From Acanthosoma haemorrhoidale (taxonomy: Eukaryota > Arthropoda > Insecta > Hemiptera > Acanthosomatidae), in assembly GCA_930367205.1 (NCBI GenBank), contig OV884009.1:99717189-99781188 (forward strand): 64,000 bases of DNA, written 5' to 3'. The translations under genes were made by a program, and so were the position numbers. The notes under the pieces are model-generated. The model was not told the DNA's origin, ran no database searches, and worked only from the letters and a program-made list of their open reading frames with translations. How positions within the stretch are numbered: position 1 is the first letter of the stretch; each line of letters begins with the position of its first letter. Shown in pieces: positions 32,559 through 43,725 of this stretch.

Positions 32559-35249
32559 GTGGATCCTTCTGACTCCTTATCCATTCTCCTTTGGAATGCG
32601 AATGGTGTTCGCACCCACACTAACGAACTGACAGCATTACTCCATGACAAAAACATCGACGTAGCTCTAATTACTGAAACAAGACTTACAAGTAAACGAC
32701 CATTTACCGTTCGACAGTACCAGACTTATCGAACTGATCACCCTGATGGAAGAGCTCATGCAGGTACCGCTGTCATTGTCCATAACTCCATATCCCACCA
32801 CATAGTTCCTTTGGTAGCACATGATTTCCTTCAATCCACTGCAGTGTCAATCACCACCCTCACTTTTCCCCTTACTCTAGCATCAGTGTACTGCCCTCCC
32901 AATAAATCCATTACCGATTCCCAATTCATCTCCTTTCTAGACTCCATCGGGCATCGTTTCCTTGTGGGTGGGGACTTTAACGCAAAGCACCAGCACTGGG
33001 GCTCAAGATCCACAAATACACGAGGACGTGCTTTGCTGTCTGCACTCACACGGAGACATTGCTCCACTATCTCTCCTGACACAGCCACCTATTGGCCATC
33101 TGATCCCAACCGAAATCCTGATCTCCTTGACTTCTTTTTCTACAATAGTTTAGGAACACTAAACTATTCACTCAAGCGCCTCGATGACCTCTCCTCCGAC
33201 CATAGCCCCTTATTATTAACCATTTCCCTAAATCCAATTCACAAACTGCCTCCTCCTTCATTTATTAGGGGCCCAGTGGACTGGGACCACTTCCGCCAGA
33301 TTCTTACAGACTCTGTAGACCTCAAAGTACCTCTGAAAACATCCCAAGACCTAGACGATGCAGTGCATTCCTTCACTACTCTGATCCAGAGGTCGGCCTG
33401 GGAGGCATCGTCACCCCACCGTCACCTAAAAATTCACAATCAAAATCCTTTACCTCAGTATCTCAAAGACCTAATCAAATCCAAACGCCACTCAAGAACA
33501 GTGTGGCAAAGATCCCGACATCCTGCTGATCGTCGCTCATACAATCAGTACTGCAGGCTGGTAAAGTGGCAATTGGCATCCTTCCGTTCCGATTCTTTCA
33601 ATTCCTATCTCTCCTCCCTGTCTACCAGGGACAACTCCTTATGGAATCTAACTAAGAAAATCCTAAAATACCATCCTGTTTCACACCCACTCCGTCGTGA
33701 TGATGGGTCCTGGGCGGCTTCGGATGGCGAGAGGGCGGAAGAATTTGCACTGCATCTTTCCCATACTTTCACTCCTCATCTTACTCCTCAAAACAATAAT
33801 CACCGTCCAACTGTTGAAGATTTCCTCACTTCACCTATCCCTCTCTCACTACCACCAAAAGCCGTTAACCCCTCCGAGGTTAAATATCTTCTGAAAAAAT
33901 TACCTTACCGAAAATCTCCAGGATATGATCTCCTTACTCCTCGAATCCTCCAACAACTTCCTCCTAAAGCCATAATCTTCCTAACCTATATATATAATTG
34001 CATTATCCGAACGACGCACTTTCCTCTCCTCTGGAAACATTCCATTATTGTCTTATTCGCTAAACCCGGTAAACCACCCAATGACGCCTCATCTTACCGT
34101 CCAATTAGCCTACTCCCTATCCTCTCAAAAATATTTGAAAAACTCCTATTAAAACGCCTACTTCCAATTGTTGAATCCAAAAACCTTTACCCTACTCATC
34201 AGTTTGGTTTCCGCCAACGACATTCCACAGCTCAACAAGGCCTTCGCGTTGTTGATCACATATCCTCAGCCCTTGAAACCAAACAGTATTGCACTGCTGC
34301 CTTTCTGGACATAGCTCAAGCTTTTGACAGGGTCTGGCACGCAGGCTTGCTTTACAAGCTCAAAGGATATTTACCGCAAACCCTATTCCTAATCCTACAA
34401 TCCTACCTTTCAAACCGTTTCTTCCAAGTCCGCTGTGGTTTAGAATATTCTAACTACTATCCCATTAAAGCAGGAGTTCCACAGGGCAGCGTCCTGGGTC
34501 CCACCCTCTATAATCTATACACCGCTGATGTCCCCTCTACCACCAATACCTTCTTGGCAACATTCGCAGACGACACTGCAGTCCTGTCAACCCATCCAGA
34601 CCCTAATATAGCATCCCAAAACCTTCAAAAACACCTCGACGAGATCGAGTATTGGTGCAACCAATGGCGAATCAAAGTCAATGAAGGAAAATGTTCCCAC
34701 ATAACCTTTACCCTCTGCCGCAAGTCCTGTCCACCAGTCTTTTTAAATTCAATTCCTCTCCCTGTGTCTGAGACAGTACGGTATTTAGGCTTCCATCTCG
34801 ACAAAAGACTGACATGGAACCCACACACGAGGCTAAAAAGACAATAACTAAACAGACGCTTTGGACAACTGTACAGACTACTTCGAAGGACATCCCACCT
34901 CTCAATAGAAAACAAACTACTTATTTACAAGGTTATACTTAAGCCAATCTGGACATACGGAATAGAGCTATGGGGGACAGCAAAAAAGTCGAACATCAAG
35001 CGCATCCAATCCTTTCAATCAAAAGTCCTAAGAACAATAGTAAATGCCCCTTATTACGTCAGCAACAAAACCCTTCACAATGATCTGAATATACCCTATA
35101 TTCTTGAACTCATCCCTTCCAAGTTCATAAAATTCCATAGTAACCTATCCAACCACCCTAATTCCCTAGCACAGTCATTGCACTGCACCACTCACCCCTA
35201 TAATCCTCTTCGGAGATTAAAACGGCAGTGGCCTCGTGACCTGCTATAA
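32559..35249 (+). pseudogene. J1 ORF2: endonuclease-reverse transcriptase, one nonsense codon
   Basis: The frame is uninterrupted for 762 codons, then a TAA at 34845-34847 (GAA in the related copies, codon 763), then open again to the TAA at 35247-35249. Endonuclease motifs WNANG, ITETR, GGDFNAKHQHWG and SDHSP are present. Reverse transcriptase motifs SYRPISLLP, FGFRQRHS, AFDRVWH, GVPQGSVLGP and FADD (about 669-672) are present. The stop removes the C-terminal region after LKRQ. No ATG occurs between the GTG at 32559 and the nonsense codon. Confidence 0.93.
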
Positions 35250-35603
35250 CTAAGTGATAGTGGGAGTTCTGGCAATGGCCAGTTCCTCTAATCATGTCCT
35301 GAGCGTCTGTGGCTCTCGCGCTCTTGATCAGCCTCCGCTGGCTTATCCAGTGACGCGGCTGACGTAGGAGCGTGGGGGACTCCCCAAGACTCCGCTTCCT
35401 CCTTCGCATGCGAGGGAGGTGACCCTTGTGGACTTGGGGGGCCTCTGGGCTGTTTGTAAATATTGTATGAATGAGCGAGTGAATGATGAATTGTAAATAT
35501 AGTATGAATGATGACATTTATCTCAATTACTCATTGCCTAATAAAAGGCAGATTGTAATTTTATCTTAATAAAATTGTTTTGAAAAAAAAAAAAAAAAAA
35601 AAT
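35250..35603 (+). promoter_or_regulatory. J1 3' UTR, reference copy
   Basis: About 350 nt. A GC-rich first half (GTGACGCGGCTGACG..GAGCGTGGGGG) is followed by two near-repeats of TGTAAATATnGTATGAATGA, then the ATTACTCATTGCCTAATAA/GGCAGATTGTAATTTTATCT block, AATAAAATTG and poly(A). This is the conserved end shared by nearly all J1 copies. Confidence 0.75.
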
Positions 35604-35613
35604 ATTCTACACA

Positions 35614-36555
35614 AAAAATAAAACTTGAAAAAATTTCATTTCAAATCGTTAACTATTGAGGGCTAACAATTATATTCTTATTAAATAGTTAATCGTAAAG
35701 TGAGTGTCACAGCGACCTTTGATACCATTTTAGGTTATTTTATTCTTGGGTTCCTTTAACTATTCTATTTTTTAAATTTATTTAGTAATTATTATATCTT
35801 CTTGAAGTTTTAAATTTTGTGTTATAGCTTACTTATTGGAGGCTGTACATCAAAATAAAGTATTTGTTTGTTTGGCCCAGAAAAAAACGACATAACGAGA
35901 TTGAGAAAATGTAGCAGGAGTAGGTAACAAATGTTGACATATTAGTACACGCTACAGGAGAACGAGGCAGGCTCCGCTGATGCAGAAATGAACCCAGGTC
36001 GTTTCACATTATTCATATAGTGGTGTTGTGCGACCACCGGGCGTCTGCAGGTGCTTCAGAGTAGCTCTCTCCTTTTCCAGGCCAAATCCGAATAAAACAT
36101 TCACAAATACAGTCTCAGCGTCCCCAACTAAATACAAATCCACACGTGAAATTTTCAATTGTTCATGTCCTAGACGGAGTACGTGTGGCATACGTTATCC
36201 GGAATCCTTTTGTAAATCCGTAGTAAATGATGTAAGTTTTAGTAGGACCTGCTTTAAACGTAAACTGAATTTAAAACGATTTATCACAAATCAATAAGCA
36301 GTAATATTATGGTGTTAAAAACACGCACTTTCTTGAATAATTATTATTATGGCGTCAAAGGGAAATGGGTAAGCACCTGTCACTGTGTCTTAAGTGAGTC
36401 TATTGTGGTTGCTGATCTTTATTGTACCTCTTAATCACTCTTGTACAATCACAATGCTTTTCATAAAGTTTAGGAGATTGCTGTGGGATGCATTTTTACT
36501 TTCAGGCCTACCTTTGAAATATAGTCTATTAGGTTACGGTAGGCATCACATTCAC
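35614..36555. other. Intergenic stretch with a SINE-like repeat
   Basis: Mostly AT-rich. It contains repeat family B (35866-36011, listed separately). Overlapping frames on both strands at 36009-36297 were considered. Neither carries a recognised motif. Confidence 0.5.
35866..36011 (-). repeat. Family B repeat, SINE-like
   Basis: The reverse complement matches 39715-39853 over its whole length with moderate divergence. Shared landmarks are TAATGTGAAACGACCT, then a GGTTCA box, ATATGTCAACnTTTGTTACC, CTCCTGCTACATT and a GCCAAACAAAC end. GGTTCAATTC in the partner resembles the Pol III B box, so a tRNA-derived SINE with its A box lost is possible. Confidence 0.55.
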
Positions 36556-36614
36556 TAGGAATTTCCCATCACACAGTTCCTTTATTTGCACATGATTTCC
36601 TTCAGTCCACTGCA

Positions 36615-39029
36615 GTGTCAATCAGGACCTTCACTTTTACTCTTACTCAAGCATCAGTGTGCTGCCCTCCCAATAAACCCATTTCTGATTCCCAATCGAT
36701 CTATTTTCTAGACTCCATCGGGCATCGTTTCCTTGTGGGTGGGGACTTTAACGCAAAGCTCCAACATTGTGGATTAAGATCCACTAATATACGAGGACGT
36801 GCTTTGATGTCTGCACTTACACGGAAACATTGCTCCACTATCTCTCCTGACACAGCCACCTATTGGCCATCAGACCCCAACCGAAATCCAGATCTCCTTG
36901 ACTTTTTCTTCTACGGGTAATTTAGGAACAGTAAACTACTCACTCGATGACCTCTCCTCCAGCCATAGCCCCATATTATTAACCATTTCTCTAAGACCAA
37001 TTCACAAACTGCCTCCAGTTGATTAGGACCACTTCCGCCAGATTCTTACAAACGCTGCAGACCTAAAAGTACCTCTGAAAACATCCCAAGACCTAGATGA
37101 TGCAGTGCATTCCTTCACTACTCTGATACAGAGGTCAGCCTGGGAGGCATCGGCACCCCCATCATTTGAAAATTCACAATCATAATTGTTTAGCTCAGCA
37201 TCTCAAAGATCTAATCCAATCCAAACGCTGCTCCAGAACAGTGTGGCAAAGATCCCGACATCCTGCTGATCGTCGCTCATACAATCAGTACTGAAGGTTG
37301 GTAAAGCGGCAATTGGCATCCTTCCGTTCCGATTCTTTTAATTCCTATCTCTCCTCTTTGTCTACCAGGGATAACTCCTTGTGGAACCTAATTAATAAAA
37401 TCTAATAAAACGTATAATCCAGTTTCACATCCACTCCGTCGTGATGATTGGTCCTTGGTGGCTTTAGATGGCAAGAGGGCAGAGGAATTTGCACTGTATC
37501 TTTCCCGTACTTTCACTCCTCATCTTACTTTTTTTTTTTTTTTTTTTTTTCCGCCCTTCCTGAGGCTGAGCCTCAAACAGGCTACCTCACCTTACTCGTC
37601 AAAGCAATACTCATCGCCCAACTGTTGCAGATTTCCTCACTTCCCCTACCCTTCTCTCACTTCCACCAAAAGCCATTAACCCCTTTGAGGTCAAATATCT
37701 TCTGAAAAAATTACCTTATCGAAAATCTCCAGGATATGATCTCCTTACTCCTCGAATCCACCAACAACTTCCTCCTAAAGCCATAATCTTCCTAACCTAC
37801 ATTAATAATTGCATTATTCGAACTACACACTTTCCTCTCCTCTGGAAACACTCCATTATAGTCCTATTCGCCAAACCCAGTAAACCACCCAATGACGCCT
37901 TATCTTACCGTCCAATTAGCCTACTCCCTATCCTCTCAAAAATATTTGAAAAACTCCAACTAAAACGCTTACTTCCAATTGTTGAATCCAAAAACCTTTA
38001 TCCTTCCCACCAGGTTGGTTTCCACCAACGACATTCCACTGCTCAACAAGGCCTTCGCATGGTTGATCACATATCCTCAGCCCTTGAAGCTAAACAATAC
38101 TACACTGCTGCCTTTCTTGATATAGCTCAAGCTTTTGACAGGGTCTGGCACGCAGGTTTGCCTTACAAGATAAAAGGATATTTACCGCAGACGCTGTTCC
38201 TAATCTTCCATGTCCGCTGTGGTTTAGGATATTTAAACTACTATCCCATAAAAGCAGGAGTTCCACAGGGCAGTGTCCTGGGTACCGTCCTCTACAATCT
38301 ATACACCGCTGATGTCCACTCTACCACCAATACCTTCTTAGCAACATTTGCAGATGACACTGCAGTCCTGTTGACCCATTCAGACCCTGATATAGCATCC
38401 AAAAACTTTCAAAAACACCTTGATGAGATCGAGTATTAGTGCAACCAATGCTCAAATCAAAGTCAATGAAGAAAAATTTTCCCACATAACCTTTACCCTC
38501 TGCCGCAAGTCCTGTCCACTAGTCTTTTTAAATTCGATTCCTCTCCCTGTCTCTGAGACAGTGCGGTATTTAGGCTTTCATCTCAACAAAAGACTGACAT
38601 GGAACCCACACACGAGGCTAAAAAAACAAGAAATAAACAGACACTTTGGACAACTGTACAGACTACTTCGAAGGACATCCCATCTCTCAATAGAAAATAA
38701 ACTTATACAAAGTTATACTCAAGCCAATCTGGACATACGGAATAGAGCTATGGGGGACAGAAAAAAAGTCAAACATCATGCGCATCCAATCCTTTCAATC
38801 AAAAGTCCTGAGAACAATAGTAAATGCCCCTTATTACGTCAGCAACAAAACCCTTCATAACAATCTTAATATACCTTGCATTCTTGAACTCATCCCTTCC
38901 AAGTTCATAAAATTCAATATTAACCTATCCAACCACCCTAATTCCCTAGCAAAGTCATTGCAAGGCACCACTCATCCCTGTAATCTTCCTCGGAGACTTA
39001 AATGGCAGTGGCCTCGTGACCTGCTATAA
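36615..39029 (+). pseudogene. J1 ORF2 remnant
   Basis: Open pieces include the endonuclease (VGGDFNAKLQHCG, 36615-36920), the reverse transcriptase palm (AFDRVWHAG, GVPQGSVLGT, FADD; 38059-38439), the thumb (RYLGFHLNKRLTWNPH; 38420-38860) and the C-terminus ending WPRDLL (38778-39029). Frameshifts between the pieces, and the 56-bp insertion near 37529, rule out a product. Confidence 0.88.
37529..37584 (-). mobile_element. 56-bp R1-type LINE tail insertion
   Basis: It consists of a T run of about 22 followed by GCCCTTCCTGAGGCTGAGCC and CTCAAACAGGCTA, matching the extreme 3' end of the R1-clade element next to its poly(A) at 17656-17710. It is flanked by CCTCATCTTAC (37518-37528) and CCTCACCTTAC (37585-37595), an 11-bp target duplication with one later substitution. 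Only about 34 nt of element body were copied. Confidence 0.88.
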
Positions 39030-39714
39030 ATAAGTGACAGTGGGAGTCCTGGCAATGGCCAGTTTCTCTAATCATGTCCTGAGCGTCTGTGGCTCTTTCG
39101 ATCTTGGGCAGCGTCCGCTGGATCTTATTTAGTGATGCAGCTGACGTAGGAGCTTGGGGGACTTCCCAAGACTCCGATTCCTCCTTCGCACGCGAGAGAG
39201 GTTACAACCACGTGGATTTTGCGGGCCTCTTGGCTGTTTGTATACATAGTATGAATGAGCGAGTGAATACAATTGTAAATTGGCATGAATGAGATCATTT
39301 ATCTCTATTACTTATAGCCCAATCAGGCAGATTGTAGTTTTATCATAATAAAGTTGTTGTATAAAACTAATTAAATAGACCAATCAAGAAACTTAATAAA
39401 GTCTAGCCGTCAGTCTACATTTATTCTCTCGGATTTTGAACCTGTTTCATAGAATTCGCGAAAGTTTGTAAATAACATTAAACATTCTCAGAGATGCAAT
39501 CATAGTGGCCTAGATTTAAAATTTTTGGGTTAAACTCCTGTTTCCTGGGTTTTTGTTTTTGGCTTTGTGTCCCTTTGAAGAACCTTCTAGTTTGGTAGAC
39601 GATTGCATACTTAAAATTAGTCGTACAAACCTTTCTTACTCATACAGGTAAAGAACAATGTTTACAGCTTTTATATAAATACATAAAACAGTCATTTAAT
39701 TGTTGTAATGTGAA

Positions 39715-39853
39715 ACGACCTAGGTTCAATTCTCAGCTCCTGGCTCGTACTCTTCTAGCATGTAAAAATATGTCAACTTTTGTTACCTTCCAACTCCTGC
39801 TACATTATCACAATCTGGGTTATTTCGTATTTATTTCCTAGCCAAACAAACAA
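39715..39853 (+). repeat. Family B repeat, SINE-like, second copy
   Basis: The inverted partner of 35866-36011. It carries ACCTAGGTTCAATTCTCAGC, close to a tRNA T-arm/B-box segment, and ends at GCCAAACAAACAAC. The 5' boundary is where similarity to the partner starts (TAATGTGAAAC). No A box is visible upstream. Confidence 0.55.
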
Positions 39854-39954
39854 CCACTGCGTTTTAATATACTGCATCTAATAAAAAAAAAAAGTGTGCA
39901 ATAACACTAAATTCAAAATTTTAAGAAAATATAACTGTTATTGCCCATGCCGTA

Positions 39955-40150
39955 GATGCATTATGCCTAGTTTACTGCAGTACGAGCAATAGTTGCACTG
40001 TGTGCACCTACAGCAAAGAAAGCAGTATACTAGGCATATTGAATCGACTGGCCGGGCAGCAGTAAACCAGGCTAAGTGCATCTACAGCAAAGGCAGCGGT
40101 ATACGAGTAATGTTGCATCTACGGCACTTACAGCGAAGAAACACGCCCGC
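39955..40150 (+). repeat. Degenerate ~74-bp minisatellite
   Basis: GTGCACCTACAGCAAAG at 40002 recurs as GTGCATCTACAGCAAAG at 40076, and AGCAGTATAC at 40021 recurs as AGCGGTATAC at 40094. A third partial unit starts near 40110. CGAGCAATAGTTGCA and CGAGTAATGTTGCA are also shared. Confidence 0.7.
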
Positions 40151-41444
40151 TTACACTGGGTGTGGCTTCAATAACGTCAATTGTATATCTACATTTGTCA
40201 TTCCACTACAAAAGCTATTTTGTAAATATTAATTACTGGAGTGAAATTATTACCAACAAACGAAAGAGAATTAATTCTTTACTTTATGCTGATTATCAAT
40301 TTGTGATGAATTAGTACGTAATAATAAAATAACTTAGTTTGTTAATGCGCATATTGGGGGATGTTCTTCATTAAAAGTCTACTCTGATCGGACTAAAACC
40401 AACAAATAATGTACGTATGGGCTAACGAATAAAATAGGGTATTTTTGACCAAAACAACTATGCAGTTTTTTTAGATCTCTTTAGAACCTTTAGGCCGGGT
40501 CCAGTAAGTAGTTCCCGCTATTGTTTCTGCATCATTAATTTAGTTTAATTAAGCTTAAAAAATGAAATTTAGTACGTAATTACTTATTGACACAATGGGT
40601 AAGTGGTTCTTGGCTAGCTCGTAAGCATCTCGGTCCATGGCACTTAGTGACATTTGTTCGGCTTCACCATCTTCCCACCGCCCCATGGGTCTTTTGCACC
40701 AGACTCTGGAATAAGGTTTTCTCGCAGCCATGTACAAGTTTCTTAATCACACTACCCATGGAATTATATTGTCATTGGAACGAACCAGTGTATGGTTCTC
40801 TCAGTTATTCAGGTATTATTTTATATGCCATGCCCGAAGGTTAAAGGATTCTCTTTTTTGTGTGTCCCTTATTTGATAATGTATTTTTAAGCGCTCATGT
40901 CTCTTAGGCATATGTTGTGACAGCTTTGATAAGACTAGATTCTTATTTGGAGCTACACCTCAATTTCATTCCTAAACTATATAGGGAGAACCTTTTAGCA
41001 AGTTTAAAAATTAAATCTAAAAAAACAATAAAGCTAAAACTGCATGATCTTTGCATTGTCTAGTTTCACTATCTTCTAATGAGCAAATTCGCCAAAAAGG
41101 GTCACCGACATTTAAATTGAAAATTACAGACACAAAAACGGCACAGCAGTGCCTGTTTCCTTGGGAGGTCAACAATGGAAGTTTTTTTTCCATCATTAGT
41201 ATTTAAAAAAAAATTTGTATGTTTAGGAAAAGTTGGCAATTGAGCATGAAAATGAAAGAATGAATGTAAAGATCATTCTCAGTCCTGAGGATGCCTGAAT
41301 AAGTGAAAGGTCCACTGGTAATGAAAGAAATAACAGACAATGTTTGAAGGATCTCCAAACCTTTTTGAGTGAGAATTTCATTTTTACACAGTGTAAAGAT
41401 CTTTTAGTTTTATTTATATCTGGTTTATTCAGATTAGTTTATCG

Positions 41445-41860
41445 ATTTAGATGGTGAGTGAGGGAGATGTTCTGACCTGGCAATCTCATAGAAGCGGGCA
41501 GAGCGAAGAAGAGATGAATGGAAGTCTGCCGGAGAGCCGATGCGGAGATTAGGCCAAATGTTGGGCTTTATTTATGCCGTGATGGCCTCTAGGGACCTGG
41601 GGCCCGGGCTGCCTCTAATTGATGGCATGACGGAGCCCCCTCCCCCATCATGCCCTGGATCTGAATAGGAGATGAGCGAGCCGTGTAAATGGAAATTTAT
41701 TAAACATTAAACTGATTCTGCCGTTAGTGTTAATAAATAAACATTCCGCTTAGTAACATCATAAAAACTTCCTGGGCCAGAAAGCGCCTGCCTCTGGGGA
41801 TTGATGAAAAGTTTCCCTCAGGCGGTCAACAGCTTCTCAATCCTTGTAGTTGTTTGATTT
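41445..41860. promoter_or_regulatory. GC-richer island with homeodomain/forkhead-like sites
   Basis: About 400 bp, clearly less AT-rich than its surroundings, non-repetitive and noncoding. It contains TTTATTTATG (41567), CTAATTGATGG (41615), AATAAATAAACA near 41730 and GGATTGATGA near 41798. These resemble Hox/Pbx-type and forkhead sites. A developmental enhancer or conserved noncoding element is plausible but unproven. Confidence 0.3.
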
Positions 41861-42185
41861 TGTCCTGAATTCGTAATCATTCTTTGCGATGGGAGTTTTG
41901 ATTGAACAAATTTGTTAATCTACTAAAAGTGAGACTGTTGATACTCTGATTATGTTAGTCAATCACATACATAACTCCTGATGGTTAGCATAATTTCCTT
42001 TAAACTTTTCTTTCTCAAATACCGTGAACTATTAAATTTCTATTCACCCCAGAATCGCTAAAACATATATCAAACACAGCATAATTTATTTTATTTTTTT
42101 TTTTTCATAATTTTAAATTCATTTCCGAGATAATCCCCAGTCAACATTTTTTTTTAAATATTTATTGTATATGTTATTTATTTAA

Positions 42186-42465
42186 ATAAAATTACAACCC
42201 ACCCCACTAATAAGTAATTTGAATCAATAATTTCATTCATCTTATGTTTATTGTTAAGTAGTCACTGACTCGTTCATGCAATATATACATAGTACATTCA
42301 CAGCATTCGGCTAAGAGCGATGGACGGTCGGCTTGGGATTTACCCCACGCTTCTCTATCAACCACAGCATGAGAGTCACAGACAGTCAAGACATGGTTAA
42401 AGAAACTGGTCATTGCCAGGACTTCCTCTGCTGTGAATTTATAGCTGGTCATGAGGCCATTGCAT
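42186..42465 (-). mobile_element. Old J1 3' UTR fragment
   Basis: A diverged copy of the minus-strand J1 3' UTR. AACTGGTCATTGCCAGGACT, TTTATAGCTGGTCATGAGGC, ACCCCACGCTTCTC and the terminal AAATTACAACCC block are recognisable. Confidence 0.8.
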
Positions 42466-43504
42466 TATTTTTAAGCAGTTGATATTTGCACGTACCTATT
42501 GACAGATCTAATAAAGTCATTTAAGAATGGTATATTTCGATGTTCGTTATACATTTCCCCGTTCTCATTCCCTTGCTATGTATAAATTCGCTAATGCAAC
42601 AGAAATATCCCTGTAACCGAATCCAATCTCCTGCTAATTGCATTTCAGGGCACTGGACAATTTCGGACACCATAATGGATTTGGTAGCTTTTGTGACTGA
42701 ATGAAGCGGTTGCCTATATAATCTATAAGCGAAGCCATTGTAACTTTTAGTTATTTACTTGTACACGTGAAAATAACAACATTCCTTTTTCAGCAAACCG
42801 TCTCATTTACGTTTTGGCATATTATGTAGACTTATTTTAAAGGAATATTTGAGGAACGGTTTCTGTATCCCACGACTACTGTAACGTAGATTTATGTTGA
42901 TTAGACTATGAGTGATTAATGTTTGTTTTTTTTTATTTACTTTTTATCTTGGTAAATCAATCAATGTTCAAGAATTAGTATTGGTTTACTATGTCCGACT
43001 GATCGTATATAGTTATCATATACAAATGAATCCCCTAATATATCACGTTGAGAACTCTTGTCACTTATCTTCAACCCTCCAGGGCTTGAAAGGGAATTAT
43101 TTTGCTCATGCTAGCCTTACTCATGTTATATTCGCTTCTTCTGTTGTCCAACGACAAGAATTAGTGCATTGCTAATTATACCTACAGCTCTCCCGCCCCG
43201 CTCGCCAGAACAAAATAAGTTTACATCACTTATAAACTAAATTAAATTTTTCGAAATAGATAGAAACCGAATTAAGGGAGGAAAGCGTGAAGGAACAATA
43301 TAAAGTTAATTAATTAAATTACTGTGAATAAGATAATCGTTATTTTTAAACGAAATCCACATCAGGCCCAAAAAAACACTTTTTAAAAGTGTAGAAACAA
43401 TTGTAAATACCCAAACTATTGACTTAAAACACAACTAACTTGTTTACATTTTTGGCAACATCTATTGACGGCACGGCTGGCATCCCAGAAACCTTATTAA
43501 GACT
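42466..43504. other. Intergenic stretch with a possible conserved patch
   Basis: No gene is supported. The patch 42580-42760 is less AT-rich and contains GCTAATTGCATTT, an octamer/homeodomain-like site. The remainder is AT-rich. Confidence 0.45.
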
Positions 43505-43725
43505 GAGCATATGTGCAGCAAAAGGATTGACGTCAATGAATGAAAATGCGCCCATATTCTATTTATCCATTGCACCTCCTTTCCATCAGTTTTTTATTAC
43601 TCCATTGCTCTTCCTGTTTCCGATACTATAGTATATAGGTTTCCGTATTGACAACGTTCTAACATGGAACCCACATATGAGATTTAAAATACATGAACTA
43701 AACTGACGCCTTATACATGTCTATA
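43505..43725 (+). mobile_element. Ancient J1 ORF2 fragment
   Basis: Strongly decayed but collinear with the ORF2 thumb region. GTCAATGAATGAAAATG, ATTCTATTTATCC, CTCTTCCTGTTTCCGA, TATATAGGTTTCCGT, ACATGGAACCCACATATGAG and ACATGAACTAAACTGACGCC align to the intact copy at 34676-34860. Confidence 0.8.

Larger units (their letters stand above)
32135..35603 (+). mobile_element. 5'-truncated J1 LINE, near-intact ORF2
   Basis: Bracketed by ATTCTACACA at 32125-32134 and 35604-35613. It begins within the third zinc knuckle of ORF1 (CAAGGCCACCCGGCAAACTA), runs through all of ORF2 and the 3' UTR, and ends in a poly(A) run of about 20. It is the least decayed ORF2 in the window and gives the reference length of 897 codons used for the other copies. 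Confidence 0.93.
36556..39363 (+). mobile_element. 5'-truncated J1 LINE with small insertion
   Basis: ORF2 from the endonuclease (TTCCCATCACACAGTTCC) to the 3' UTR ending AATAAAGTTGTTG. It has several deletions (near 37016, 38205 and 38445) and stops. It is interrupted at 37529-37584 by a 56-bp R1-type tail. The flanks give no obvious target duplication. Confidence 0.9.
39364..41440. other. Intergenic stretch
   Basis: AT-rich with no supported gene. It contains family B repeat copy 2 (39715-39853) and a small degenerate minisatellite (39955-40150). The frames at 40555-40844 cover a GC-richer patch, with RWEDGEAEQ on the minus strand and Trp-rich sequence on the plus strand, but show no family match. 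Confidence 0.45.

Noticed and set aside
40555..40844. Overlapping frames with RWEDGEAEQ and Trp-rich translations
   Set aside because: A GC-richer patch gives frames on both strands; the RWED-like string alone is not enough to call a retroelement or gene.
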